Counted from the stretch's first letter, positions 6,316 to 13,385 are shown. The stretch: 13,385 bases of DNA from CAZRAL01 sp964598005 (GCA_964598005.1 CAZRAL010000066.1:1-13385), one strand, 5' to 3'. The notes: generated by a model not told the origin, from the letters alone. Numbers and translations: made by a program.

Positions 6316-8886
6316 TCAATTAGAAGGCAGTTTGAATACACGCACCGCAGCCAGCAGGTCTTTTGCATATTCCACCAGACTATTGGTTTGTACCGTCTGT
6401 TCGGCAAGCTCCTGGCTGGTTAATTGCGTACTTTCACGAATCTCATGCGCACGTTCTTGCAGCACTTGCGTGGCCTCGGCCTGCCGTGCGGAAGTGGCGG
6501 CGATCTCTTGTACTGAAGCAACCAGAACCGCTGTTGTCTGCCGAGTCTGTTGCATTTCCTCACCAGCACGCTCGGCGAGTTTGCTGCCTTCCACCACCTG
6601 GGTAATGGCAGAGTTCATGGTATTCACTGTTTCGGCTGTTTCAACCTGTATATTAGATACCAGTGTCGTGATCTGCGCTGTTGCGGTACGTGCATTTTCT
6701 GCCAGACGCTGAACCTCTTCTGCCACCACAGCAAAACCACGGCCCGCTTCACCGGCAGACGCGGCGTGCATGGAAGCATTTAACGCCAAAATAGAGGTGC
6801 GCTCGGCAATTGAATTGATTATGCTCACAACGCCGGAAATTTCCTGCGAGCGTTCGCCAAGACGTTTGATCCGTTTCTCTGTCTCGCGAATAATGTCGCG
6901 CGTGGAATTGATACCGCTCACTGTACTGGTCACTGTTTCCAGTGCCTTTTGAGTCGTATTAATAGCGTTATCCGCGGCAATACGACAAGTTTCAGCAAGT
7001 TCAGCAATGTGATTCATTTCGGCAGCAGCCTTAGCCAGATCTACCGACGTCTGCTCCACTTTTGTGCGCTCCTCGTTGGCCACGGCAATGACCGCATCTG
7101 ATTTGGTTTTTACCTTGTCTGAGGCTGTGGCAACCTGAAGCGAAATATTCGTCACATCCCGCAATACCTTGGCGGTTTCCTTGGTCATAAGATTCAACGC
7201 GTCCGCCATGGGGCCTGTCACGTCTTCGGTCACCGTCACTTGTATGGTCAAGTCGCGTCGCGCCAGCTTGGCTACTGCCTGCAATAGATCCACAATCGAA
7301 TTGTTAAGCTGTTCGTTTTCTTTTTCAATCTGCGCCAAACGAGCAAGACGTTCGTCCAGCAAATCATTTAAAGCACTCCCCAGTTGCCCCAATTCATCGG
7401 ATCCGGTGATGAGAGCACGGGCGTCATAGTCGCCTGAAGACACCCGGCCTACTGTGGCCTGTAGCTGGCCTAAGGGGCGAGTCACACTTCGGATCAACGA
7501 GAAACCAATCAAGAAGCCTACCAACAACAATGCCAATGCTACGCCAACTGCCCAAACACCGATCTGATTACGCAGCTTGGCCACGGATAAAAACGCTTCG
7601 TCTTCATCGATCTCGGAAAGAATTGCCCAGCGTAAACCTAAAATGTTGACAGGGGCATAAGCAGACAGCACCGGTATATTGCGATAGTCGGGGAAAATCT
7701 TATACCCGGCCTGCCCTGTAATTGCTTCCCTTGCTCCGGGTGTATCCACGGGTTGCAAACCAATATTCGAATCTTTGACATTAATCAGTTTCAAGAGATC
7801 GGCAGACACACCAGCAGCACCAATTGCTTTTAAATAATTGTCCTTTTCTTCAATCATGAAGCGCGACAAACTGCGGGCCTTGAAATCGGGGCCAACCAGA
7901 TAGGTTTCGCCTGATGCTCCTAACCCGACATCCTTCCATTTTTTATTGTAGGTCATCACCGCATTAATTTGATCGATTGGTACCTGCACCGCCAACACCC
8001 CAACGATTTTGGTTTTATCGAATATCGGTACTGCCAGAAAAGAAGCCTGATCCTCATAAGACAGAAAGTAAGGAGCAAAATCGGAAAGAGCCGTGAAATC
8101 GGGTTTAGTCGCGCGGCGGGCTCTACGGAAAACATCACCAAGCCCCGTTCGGGCAGAAGGCGTAGACGGGCCTGTTGTGGAGCCTGTATTGTCCAGAGAG
8201 GTGGTGAAATCCAATTCCTTGAATGTGGTATAGACAATCGTCCCCTCTAGATCGATCAAAAAAGTATCGTAGTAGCCGAAGCGCGTTAGCGTGCTCCGCA
8301 TAAAAGGATGGACCCGGGCATGAATACGGCTGAATTCGGAGCCATCACCGGCATCATCAAGTTTAAATTTTTCGCCCAACGGAGAAGGATTAGCAAAAAT
8401 ATAACGATACTGCAATACCACTTGTTCATCGGTAAGCGCTTTTAGCAGGGTTGACATATCGGCTCTTTTGCCGCTATTACGCTTCTCATATTCACGTGCA
8501 AAATCACCGGTGTAATATTGCGCAAGCTTCTCCCGCATATCGGCAAGATTATCTCCACGCATACGCACATTGGCCATCGCAGGAGGCAATTCCTTCATCG
8601 CATCGATAACAGTAGGGGTTACTGCCAGCGTATGCACACTATTTTCAAGCGTTTTAAAGTAGGTCTCGATCTCGCCCTTTTTAATATCGCGTTGCGCAAT
8701 CAAGGCGTTTTTAGCACCTTCTTCCAAGGCATCCTTACCACTGGTAAGTGAAATGCCACCCACGATCAGACTGGTTAACAGAACAGGAACAATGGCAAGA
8801 AACAAGGTTCCGAACAACATTTTTTGCCGCAAAGTGCCAAACACTCCCGGTTTGGACGAGCGTGGCTTATTACTTTTATTACTCAT
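6316..8886 (-). CDS. methyl-accepting chemotaxis receptor with Cache-type sensor (PilJ position), 856 aa
   Basis: Inner-membrane receptor that signals to the CheA-type kinase through CheW. TM1 is at about residues 23-47 and TM2 at about 443-464, enclosing a ~390-residue periplasmic domain. Blocks such as SYEDQASFLAVPIFD, GVLAVQVPIDQINAVM and GETYLVG indicate a double-Cache sensor for small ligands. A HAMP domain follows TM2 (~465-515), then a second HAMP-like module (~530-582, ARRDLTIQVTVTEDVTG) resembling that of PilJ. The coiled-coil signalling domain has its hairpin tip at about 686-728 (SIAERTSILALNAS, GEAGRGFAVVAEEVQRLA). The C-terminus VFKLPSN has no CheR/CheB-tethering pentapeptide. 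GGGAGG precedes ATG 8886; the CheW gene ends 30 bp upstream. It sits where pilJ lies in Pil-Chp operons, but its sensor differs from PilJ, so I give no symbol. Confidence 0.93.
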   Translation of the reverse strand: MSNKSNKPRSSKPGVFGTLRQKMLFGTLFLAIVPVLLTSLIVGGISLTSGKDALEEGAKNALIAQRDIKKGEIETYFKTLENSVHTLAVTPTVIDAMKELPPAMANVRMRGDNLADMREKLAQYYTGDFAREYEKRNSGKRADMSTLLKALTDEQVVLQYRYIFANPSPLGEKFKLDDAGDGSEFSRIHARVHPFMRSTLTRFGYYDTFLIDLEGTIVYTTFKELDFTTSLDNTGSTTGPSTPSARTGLGDVFRRARRATKPDFTALSDFAPYFLSYEDQASFLAVPIFDKTKIVGVLAVQVPIDQINAVMTYNKKWKDVGLGASGETYLVGPDFKARSLSRFMIEEKDNYLKAIGAAGVSADLLKLINVKDSNIGLQPVDTPGAREAITGQAGYKIFPDYRNIPVLSAYAPVNILGLRWAILSEIDEDEAFLSVAKLRNQIGVWAVGVALALLLVGFLIGFSLIRSVTRPLGQLQATVGRVSSGDYDARALITGSDELGQLGSALNDLLDERLARLAQIEKENEQLNNSIVDLLQAVAKLARRDLTIQVTVTEDVTGPMADALNLMTKETAKVLRDVTNISLQVATASDKVKTKSDAVIAVANEERTKVEQTSVDLAKAAAEMNHIAELAETCRIAADNAINTTQKALETVTSTVSGINSTRDIIRETEKRIKRLGERSQEISGVVSIINSIAERTSILALNASMHAASAGEAGRGFAVVAEEVQRLAENARTATAQITTLVSNIQVETAETVNTMNSAITQVVEGSKLAERAGEEMQQTRQTTAVLVASVQEIAATSARQAEATQVLQERAHEIRESTQLTSQELAEQTVQTNSLVEYAKDLLAAVRVFKLPSN

Positions 8887-8916
8887 GATTCCTCCCGATT
8901 GATCCTACCCCATACC

Positions 8917-9456
8917 TCAAGTTGGCATGGGTGCTACGTGAATGTACTTTTCGCCCAGATGTTTAAAAAAAGCATGCAGATTCAATTCCAGCCACATGCC
9001 ACTCTTTTCCTGCCACGCCTGCCCAACAAAAGGAATGATTGCCGCAGGTAAAGTGGAAGGTGGTGCGCAAGACGTGGTCGTTAGTTTTACCGATTGCGCA
9101 TGCCCCTCGCATAAAATACCGATTGCACGTTCGTTTTTATCGAGCACCAAAATTTTGGTGGCTTTATTCATGGAAGTTACCTGATCAACAAAAAGCGCTT
9201 GGAGTAAATCGAAGACCGGCACTAAATTGCCGCGCAAGCTGATCAACCCACGCAACCAGGAAGGTGCAACGGGTACAGGATGAATATGGGTTTGTAAATC
9301 AACCAGTTCGCTTAATATTTTCTCGGGTATCAAAATATTAAAAGAGCCTACGCGATAACCGTAACGAATAATCTCATCTCTGCCAGATTGGGTCGGCCCC
9401 AAAGCACCCACAGGCAAATGAAATCGATTAAGCGCCTCGGAAGGCCTTAACAACAT
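8917..9456 (-). CDS. pilI: CheW-type coupling protein (PilI), 179 aa
   Basis: CheW-domain scaffold linking the receptor encoded next to the ChpA-type kinase. The N-terminal beta strands YGYRVGSFNILIP begin near residue 32. The CheW signature WLRGLISLRGNLVPVFDL is at about 67-84, followed by KILVLDKNERAIGILCEG. The frame is open to 9594, but the part upstream of 9507 overlaps pilH and reads as non-CheW sequence, so I take ATG 9456, 50 bp after the pilH stop. No good Shine-Dalgarno precedes it, so the exact start is less sure than the gene. Length and operon position match PilI. Confidence 0.88.
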   Translation of the reverse strand: MLLRPSEALNRFHLPVGALGPTQSGRDEIIRYGYRVGSFNILIPEKILSELVDLQTHIHPVPVAPSWLRGLISLRGNLVPVFDLLQALFVDQVTSMNKATKILVLDKNERAIGILCEGHAQSVKLTTTSCAPPSTLPAAIIPFVGQAWQEKSGMWLELNLHAFFKHLGEKYIHVAPMPT

Positions 9457-9506
9457 AGGCGGGATGGCAGCATCATGAATTACACAACAACAGAAGTGGC
9501 CGATGT

Positions 9507-9872
9507 TCAGGCAAACGCCTTTAACTGATCGATAATCTGGTCTGCGGTGTAAGGTTTGGTGACATATGCTTTTCCTCCCTGCATTTGTGCCCAAAGCTTG
9601 TCCGCCTTTTGCGTTTTGCTAGATACAAAAACCACTGGGATGCTCTTAGTCGTATCATTCATATTGAGTTCCCGACACGCCTCATAGCCATCCATGTCGG
9701 ACATCACAATATCCATAAAAATCAAATCCGGATTTTCGGTATTAGCTTTCGCTACCCCCTCCTTGCCGCTTCCTGCGCTGACTACCGTAACCCCGGCATC
9801 GGAAAGAATATTGCGAATATTCGATAAATCAGTGGGTGAATCGTCAACAACGAGTACTTTACGCACTGGCAT
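9507..9872 (-). CDS. pilH: PilH-type single-domain response regulator, 121 aa
   Basis: Stand-alone CheY-like receiver with no output domain. The acidic pair is DD10-11 (VLVVDDS), the phospho-acceptor Asp54 (LIFMDIVM), the switch residue Ser84 (VFVSS) and the conserved Lys106 (VTKPYT). In Pil-Chp systems PilH acts as a second receiver or phosphate sink beside PilG. The frame can be extended to a TTG at 9887, but ATG 9872 has GAGGAG at the right distance and gives the usual PilH length of 121 aa. It lies 91 bp downstream of the PilG-position gene and 50 bp upstream of pilI. Confidence 0.92.
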   Translation of the reverse strand: MPVRKVLVVDDSPTDLSNIRNILSDAGVTVVSAGSGKEGVAKANTENPDLIFMDIVMSDMDGYEACRELNMNDTTKSIPVVFVSSKTQKADKLWAQMQGGKAYVTKPYTADQIIDQLKAFA

Positions 9873-9911
9873 GATTGCACTCCTCAATTAATAATTTGAA
9901 ATCTAAAATGG

Positions 9912-9942
9912 CACTCTTTTGAAGCCTTGCGCTTTAAAAGTG
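9912..9942. other. stem-loop between the first regulator gene and pilH
   Basis: Imperfect hairpin: CACTCTTTTGAAGC (left) pairs with GCTTTAAAAGTG (right), with one bulge and one mismatch and a short loop. It lies in the 91-bp gap before pilH. It lacks the U-run of an intrinsic terminator, so it is more likely an RNA processing or stability structure, or chance. Confidence 0.3.
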
Positions 9943-9963
9943 ATACGACATTATCATAAAAAG

Positions 9964-10809
9964 TTATACGGTGAAATCCGTACCATTACGTGATCGAGCC
10001 CGCGCAAACTGCGTATATTTTTCAACAGTGGCATTAAATAACGATTGTTCCACAGGTTTGACGAGATAAGCATTGCATCCTGCCAGTGCTCCGCGCACTT
10101 TATCAAAAGGAGATGACCGGCTGGTTAGCATAACGACCGCTGTTTCCTTGATATTCTTATCGCGTTTAATGCTTTTGCAAATCTGGTAACCATCAATATC
10201 ACCGGGCAAAACAACATCGAGAAAAATCAGATCGTAAATATGCCGATTGAGCAGAGCAAATGCCTCATCGGCGCTGGCGGCAAGATCCGCTTTCAAGCCA
10301 AATAACTGCAGACCTAATTCAAGCTGTTTTCGGGTAGTGCCACTATCATCCACTACTAAAACCCGTGTGAGCTGTTCTGACGAAATGGCGGGTTGCATAT
10401 TGCCCAGGTTTGTGACATTTTGAGTGTTTTCTTCTGCCCCAATGACCAACTCCGGCATAATCTTGAATTTTTCAGCCAATAGGCGATCGAGCGTGGGTAC
10501 CAATTTTGTTGCAAGGAGTCTTTTTTTGACCTGATATCCGGCTGTATTTATCTCGTTATCTGCAATCATTACCCCATAAATACCAGGACGCCCGATCTGG
10601 AAGGATTGCCACTGAAGCAGAGCTGCAGGATCATCCCAATTAACCAAAACGATCTGTACATTCTCCTTTTCTTCCTTCAGGGGGGGGGTATCATAAAATA
10701 TATAAACTCGCGACTGCACATTCTTGGACGCAAAAGAAAGAACCAGCCGAATAACGCGCAATTCGCGCTCTGGAAGGCCCAGTGTGGCGATGCCAAAACT
10801 GTGAACCAT
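9964..10809 (-). CDS. response regulator with uncharacterised N-terminal domain (PilG position), 281 aa
   Basis: The C-terminal receiver domain spans about 148-270: acidic pair DD154-155 (VLVVDDS), phospho-acceptor Asp198 (LIFLDVVLP), Thr229 (VMLTS) and Lys251 (YLVKPVE). Residues 1-145 form a separate domain that I cannot assign. It has alternating strands and helices, with a motif around GYQVKKRLLATKLVPTLDRLL (91-111), and shows no DNA-binding or enzymatic signature. The gene is first in the operon, where PilG (a ~135-aa stand-alone receiver) stands in Pseudomonas, so it is probably the functional PilG equivalent with an added partner-binding domain. AGGGGAG lies just upstream of ATG 10809. 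A run of nine C residues encodes residues around 41-44 (TPPL), a potential frameshift hotspot. Confidence 0.85.
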   Translation of the reverse strand: MVHSFGIATLGLPERELRVIRLVLSFASKNVQSRVYIFYDTPPLKEEKENVQIVLVNWDDPAALLQWQSFQIGRPGIYGVMIADNEINTAGYQVKKRLLATKLVPTLDRLLAEKFKIMPELVIGAEENTQNVTNLGNMQPAISSEQLTRVLVVDDSGTTRKQLELGLQLFGLKADLAASADEAFALLNRHIYDLIFLDVVLPGDIDGYQICKSIKRDKNIKETAVVMLTSRSSPFDKVRGALAGCNAYLVKPVEQSLFNATVEKYTQFARARSRNGTDFTV

Positions 10810-10826
10810 GATTCTCCCCTACAGGC

Positions 10827-10849
10827 GGGATACATAATTGTCGTATCCC
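10827..10849. promoter_or_regulatory. perfect 7-bp palindrome in the chemosensory operon leader
   Basis: GGGATAC (10827-10833) and GTATCCC (10843-10849) are perfect inverted arms around a 9-base AT-rich centre, only 17 bp upstream of the first start codon and next to its ribosome-binding site. It could be an operator or an RNA hairpin that controls translation. A possible -10 (TATACT, minus strand 10870-10875) lies just upstream, but its -35 is weak. Confidence 0.4.
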
Positions 10850-10998
10850 ATCGACTTCATGCATTTAAAAGTATAGGCTGATAAATACTTTTTCAGTTTA
10901 ACAGGGAATTAATTTTGCCGCGCACCCATGCGCGCAAGTAATTACAATTTTATTAATTAAATTTTGTTAATTTCATCTTATTTTCCCTGCAATAGTGC

Positions 10999-11100
10999 TT
11001 ATATAATTGATGTTACGCGCAGGCGAAGCGGCTTCCCTATGAAAATGGCTTTTCCGGTAAAAATGTTTCTCCTCTGCAGTGCGTAACATCAGTTATATAA
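10999..11100. repeat. 102-bp element with 20-bp terminal inverted repeats (MITE-like)
   Basis: The ends TTATATAATTGATGTTACGC (10999-11018) and its near-perfect reverse complement (11081-11100) match at 19 of 20 positions. They enclose 62 bp with no coding potential; GCAG/CTGC further inside extends the pairing. No clear target-site duplication flanks it. It could be a miniature inverted-repeat transposable element, or a structured regulatory or RNA element. Confidence 0.6.
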
Positions 11101-11155
11101 AATGAGTCCCCCCTAAAATGACAAGGGCCGCAATAGCAGCCCGTGAGTTTACCAA

Positions 11156-11237
11156 GGGAACCTTTGATTAATAGTCCTACATGGCCGTGTGCTCGGTTTT
11201 CCGGGATGGGATGCAAGGCGCGGTGTGCAGCGAATAG
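11156..11237. repeat. dispersed ~80-bp repeat, copy B
   Basis: Same orientation as copy A at 2176-2255, so the two copies bracket the whole chemosensory operon. It starts GGGAACCT and ends GCAGCGAAT, and differs from A by scattered transitions and 2 extra bases near 11170. The adjoining segment 11238-11384 has no gene I can support. It contains only a short ATG frame overlapping the dehydrogenase stop (MNCVSTKTAKAPPTKR, 16 codons) and unassigned open frames on both strands. Confidence 0.85.
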
Positions 11238-11384
11238 TCAGCAGTTGCAAAGGGGGTAACAATCTCCACGCACCACGTGTGTGGGATGCGCAACCAGGAG
11301 GACAAGGCTTTCGCCCCGGTGCCTGCACTGCGTGAGGCTATCGCTTCGTTGGGGGGGCCTTGGCTGTTTTTGTCGAAACACAGT

Positions 11385-12158
11385 TCATGGAGGATTTTTA
11401 ATCACCACTCCTACATTGCGCTGCACCGCGAACGCATTAAAGGCCTGACATACCGGCATCATCTCGATCGCATTGATATTGACATGCGCGGGCCGGCTGA
11501 CCACCCAGTACACCGTATCGGCAATATCGTCTGCGCTTAAAGACTGCGTGCCTTCATACACTTTTTTGGCACGGGTTTCATCGCCGCCAAAGCGGATAGT
11601 GGAAAACTCGGTTCCACTGCACATACCGGGCTGAATATCGGTAACACGTACGGCTGTGCCAAGCAGGTCGGCGCGCAGGTTCAGGCTGAATTGATGGACG
11701 AAAGCCTTGCTGGCTCCGTAGACATTGCCGCCGGGGTAAGGATAGCGCGCCGCGACTGAACCCAGGTTGACGATATGTCCGCGATTGCGCGCCACCATGC
11801 CCGGGAGTGCCGCACGGGTGCAGTACATCAAACCTTTGATGTTGGTATCCACCATCGTGTCCCAATCGTCGAGGCTGGCTTTTTGTGCGGGTTCCAGGCC
11901 TAATGCCAATCCCGCGTTATTGATCAGCACATCGATTGACGCGAACTCTTCGGGCAGGGTTTTGAATACCTGCTCAACCGCTTCGCGATCAACGACATCC
12001 AGAATTACAGGCAACAGATTGGCACCCAGTTCCGCATGCAGCGCTTGCAATCGATCTTCGCGGCGGCCGCTGGCCACCACTTTGGCTCCTGCGGTAATAA
12101 AGCGGTGTGCCATTGCGCTGCCGAAACCGGCAGTGGCCCCAGTGATAAAAACGATCAT
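11385..12158 (-). CDS. ydfG: YdfG-type NADP-dependent short-chain dehydrogenase, 257 aa
   Basis: Classical SDR, closest in pattern to E. coli YdfG, an NADP-dependent 3-hydroxy acid / L-allo-threonine dehydrogenase that also reduces malonic semialdehyde. Visible: cofactor motif TGATAGFG (6-13); basic GRR (31-33), favouring NADP(H); Asp54; NNAG (80-83); catalytic Ser134, Tyr147 and Lys151 (YGASK); PG at 177-178; and the family-typical C-terminal HVNINAIEMMPV. The protein ends with about 10 residues beyond the usual ~248-aa end (VGVVIKNPP). AGGAG lies seven bases before ATG 12158. The gene starts 9 bp after the oxidoreductase stop, so the two are very likely co-transcribed. The physiological substrate is not determined by the sequence. 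Confidence 0.9.
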   Translation of the reverse strand: MIVFITGATAGFGSAMAHRFITAGAKVVASGRREDRLQALHAELGANLLPVILDVVDREAVEQVFKTLPEEFASIDVLINNAGLALGLEPAQKASLDDWDTMVDTNIKGLMYCTRAALPGMVARNRGHIVNLGSVAARYPYPGGNVYGASKAFVHQFSLNLRADLLGTAVRVTDIQPGMCSGTEFSTIRFGGDETRAKKVYEGTQSLSADDIADTVYWVVSRPAHVNINAIEMMPVCQAFNAFAVQRNVGVVIKNPP

Positions 12159-12167
12159 GGTTTTCTC

Positions 12168-13250
12168 CTATTTACCTACTTGCGCACGTTTGTATTGATC
12201 CGGCCACTGGGGATCGATGCCCAATGCGCTGGCGGCATGCCGTGGCCAGTAAGGATCACGCAATAATTCACGCGCCAGAAATATCACATCGGCTTGGCCC
12301 ATTGCCACAATCTGCTCGGCCTGTACCGGTTGCGTAATCAATCCCACCGCGCCGACCGCGATGCCTGCCTGTTCTTTGATGGCCACTGCAAACGGCACTT
12401 GATAGCCCGGCGTCAGCGTAATTTTGGTATCGGCGACATTGCCGCCACTCGATACATCGATCAAGTCGATACCGATGGCTTTAAGCTGTTTGCATAGAAC
12501 AATCGATTCTTCAAGCGACCAGCCACCATCCTTCCAATCGCAGGCAGAAATTCGCACAAAAACCGGCCAACCCACCGGCCAGATTTCGCGCACAGCCTGG
12601 CAGACGGCCAGCGGAAAGCGCAACCGGTTTTCTAGCGACCCGCCATAAGCATCGGTACGGGTATTGGAAAGCGGAGAGAGAAATTCGTGCAGCAAATAAC
12701 CGTGCGCGGCGTGCACTTCAGCCACTTCGAACCCCGCTGTCAGCGCATGCCGAGTGGCCGCCGTGAAATCGGCAATGCATTGCTCGATATCGGCCTGGCT
12801 CATGGCGTGTGGTTGCGGATACGCAGGCGAGAAGGGCATCGTGCTGGGGCCGATCACTTCCCAGCCGCCATTTTCGGGCACGATTTTGCCGCTGCCGCGC
12901 CAGGGCGAAAAAGTGGAAGCCTTGCGCCCGGCATGCGCTAGCTGAATTGCCGGAATGGCGCCCTGCTGTTTGATAAATTCGGTAATAGGCTTCCACGCTT
13001 CGGCGTGGGTGGCGGACCAGATACCGGCGTCTTCCGGTGAAATACGCCCAGCCGGCGTCACGGCCGCGGCTTCGCTCATCACCAGCGCCGCGCCACCGAC
13101 CGCACGGCTGCCCAGATGCACAAGGTGCCAGTGATTAGGCAGACCCTCCGTGCACGAGTATTGGCACATGGGTGAAACAAAAATGCGGTTTTTGAATTCA
13201 ATATCCCGTAAAGCGAGTGGGGTAAATAATGCGGGGAGAGAGGTTGTCAT
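12168..13250 (-). CDS. old yellow enzyme family NADPH:flavin oxidoreductase (XenA/YqjM type), 360 aa
   Basis: FMN-dependent ene-reductase with a TIM barrel, cytoplasmic. It reduces activated C=C bonds of alpha,beta-unsaturated carbonyls, and relatives also reduce nitro compounds or nitrate esters. Visible: SPMCQYS with the redox-tuning Cys29 of the YqjM/XenA class; QLAHAGRK (103-110) contacting FMN; the ligand-binding His180/His183 pair and Tyr185 in EVHAAHGYLLHEFLSP; NTRTDAYGGSLENR (196-209); and the C-terminal tryptophans in DPYWPRHAA and PQWPDQYKRA, as in XenA. The length is full. ATG 13250 fits the family N-terminus, though no Shine-Dalgarno is clear. The downstream dehydrogenase could act on the carbonyl products; that link is inferred only. 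Confidence 0.93.
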   Translation of the reverse strand: MTTSLPALFTPLALRDIEFKNRIFVSPMCQYSCTEGLPNHWHLVHLGSRAVGGAALVMSEAAAVTPAGRISPEDAGIWSATHAEAWKPITEFIKQQGAIPAIQLAHAGRKASTFSPWRGSGKIVPENGGWEVIGPSTMPFSPAYPQPHAMSQADIEQCIADFTAATRHALTAGFEVAEVHAAHGYLLHEFLSPLSNTRTDAYGGSLENRLRFPLAVCQAVREIWPVGWPVFVRISACDWKDGGWSLEESIVLCKQLKAIGIDLIDVSSGGNVADTKITLTPGYQVPFAVAIKEQAGIAVGAVGLITQPVQAEQIVAMGQADVIFLARELLRDPYWPRHAASALGIDPQWPDQYKRAQVGK

Positions 13251-13332
13251 GAACAGAAAAAACCAGTTGAAGTGTAAAAGAATGAATGCAGAAAAGTGAA
13301 GCTGCCCCTAGGAGGCAGGTCCTACATTGATT

Positions 13333-13385
13333 CTAAGAACGTGTTCATAATCTTCGTAGCAGTAACGCTAAGAAAGCCAATGACA
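13333..13385. mobile_element. possible insertion-sequence end at the window edge
   Basis: Sequence starting around CTAAGAACGTGTTCATAATC has the look of an IS terminus (IS5-like in my recollection), continuing off the right edge with no coding region inside the window. It lies about 80 bp upstream of the oxidoreductase start and could affect its transcription. This rests on pattern memory alone. The GAAC/GTTC symmetry could equally be a regulator operator. Confidence 0.25.

Noticed and set aside
11277..11540. 87-codon plus-strand open frame after the dehydrogenase
   Set aside because: Half of it is antisense to the dehydrogenase and the rest matches no family I know.
13319..13330. Possible third copy of the dispersed repeat (GTCCTACAT)
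   Set aside because: Only about nine bases match; the rest of the repeat is absent.
1..13385. CRISPR arrays, tRNA or rRNA genes, integrase gene
   Set aside because: No regularly spaced repeats, cloverleaf or rRNA-like segments, and no tyrosine recombinase motifs were found on either strand.

Overview
The window has no rRNA, tRNA or other taxonomic marker. A Pil-Chp chemosensory operon of proteobacterial type, an integron-type cassette array, an IS3 remnant and a short interspersed repeat together suggest a Gram-negative proteobacterium of moderate G+C, most likely a betaproteobacterium of the Nitrosomonadales type. That placement is an inference. Every gene I accept lies on the minus strand, so transcription runs from high to low coordinates.

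Right part (11385-13385): a two-gene redox operon. A XenA/YqjM-type old yellow enzyme is followed 9 bp later by a YdfG-type short-chain dehydrogenase. The last ~50 bp of the window may be the end of an insertion sequence. Between this operon and the next (10810-11384) lies a ~575-bp region without a convincing gene. It holds a 102-bp element with 20-bp inverted ends, one copy of an ~80-bp dispersed repeat, and the leader of the next operon with a perfect 7-bp palindrome.

Centre (2344-10809): a six-gene chemosensory operon in Pil-Chp order: a PilG-position response regulator with an extra N-terminal domain, PilH, a PilI-type CheW, a large receptor (PilJ position), a ChpA-type hybrid CheA kinase, and a second CheW-like protein (ChpC position). 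CheW proteins couple the receptor to the kinase. The kinase Hpt domain would phosphorylate PilH, the PilG-like protein and its own receiver. In known systems the output is type IV pilus twitching and/or cAMP or c-di-GMP control. No CheR/PilK methyltransferase or CheB/ChpB methylesterase is present. The receptor carries a Cache-type sensor rather than the PilJ pilin-sensing domain.

Left part (1-2255): mobile and accessory DNA. The second copy of the ~80-bp repeat abuts an IS3-family transposase remnant. After an AT-rich segment with a possible cassette promoter comes an array of integron-type cassettes: (1) a Tat-signal protein gene interrupted by an in-frame amber codon, (2) a GNAT acetyltransferase, (3) a SUKH/SMI1-KNR4 protein, and (4) the start of another cassette running off the left edge. 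Two attC sites are clear. A third, unusually long attC-like palindrome separates the GNAT and SUKH genes. No integrase gene is in the window.
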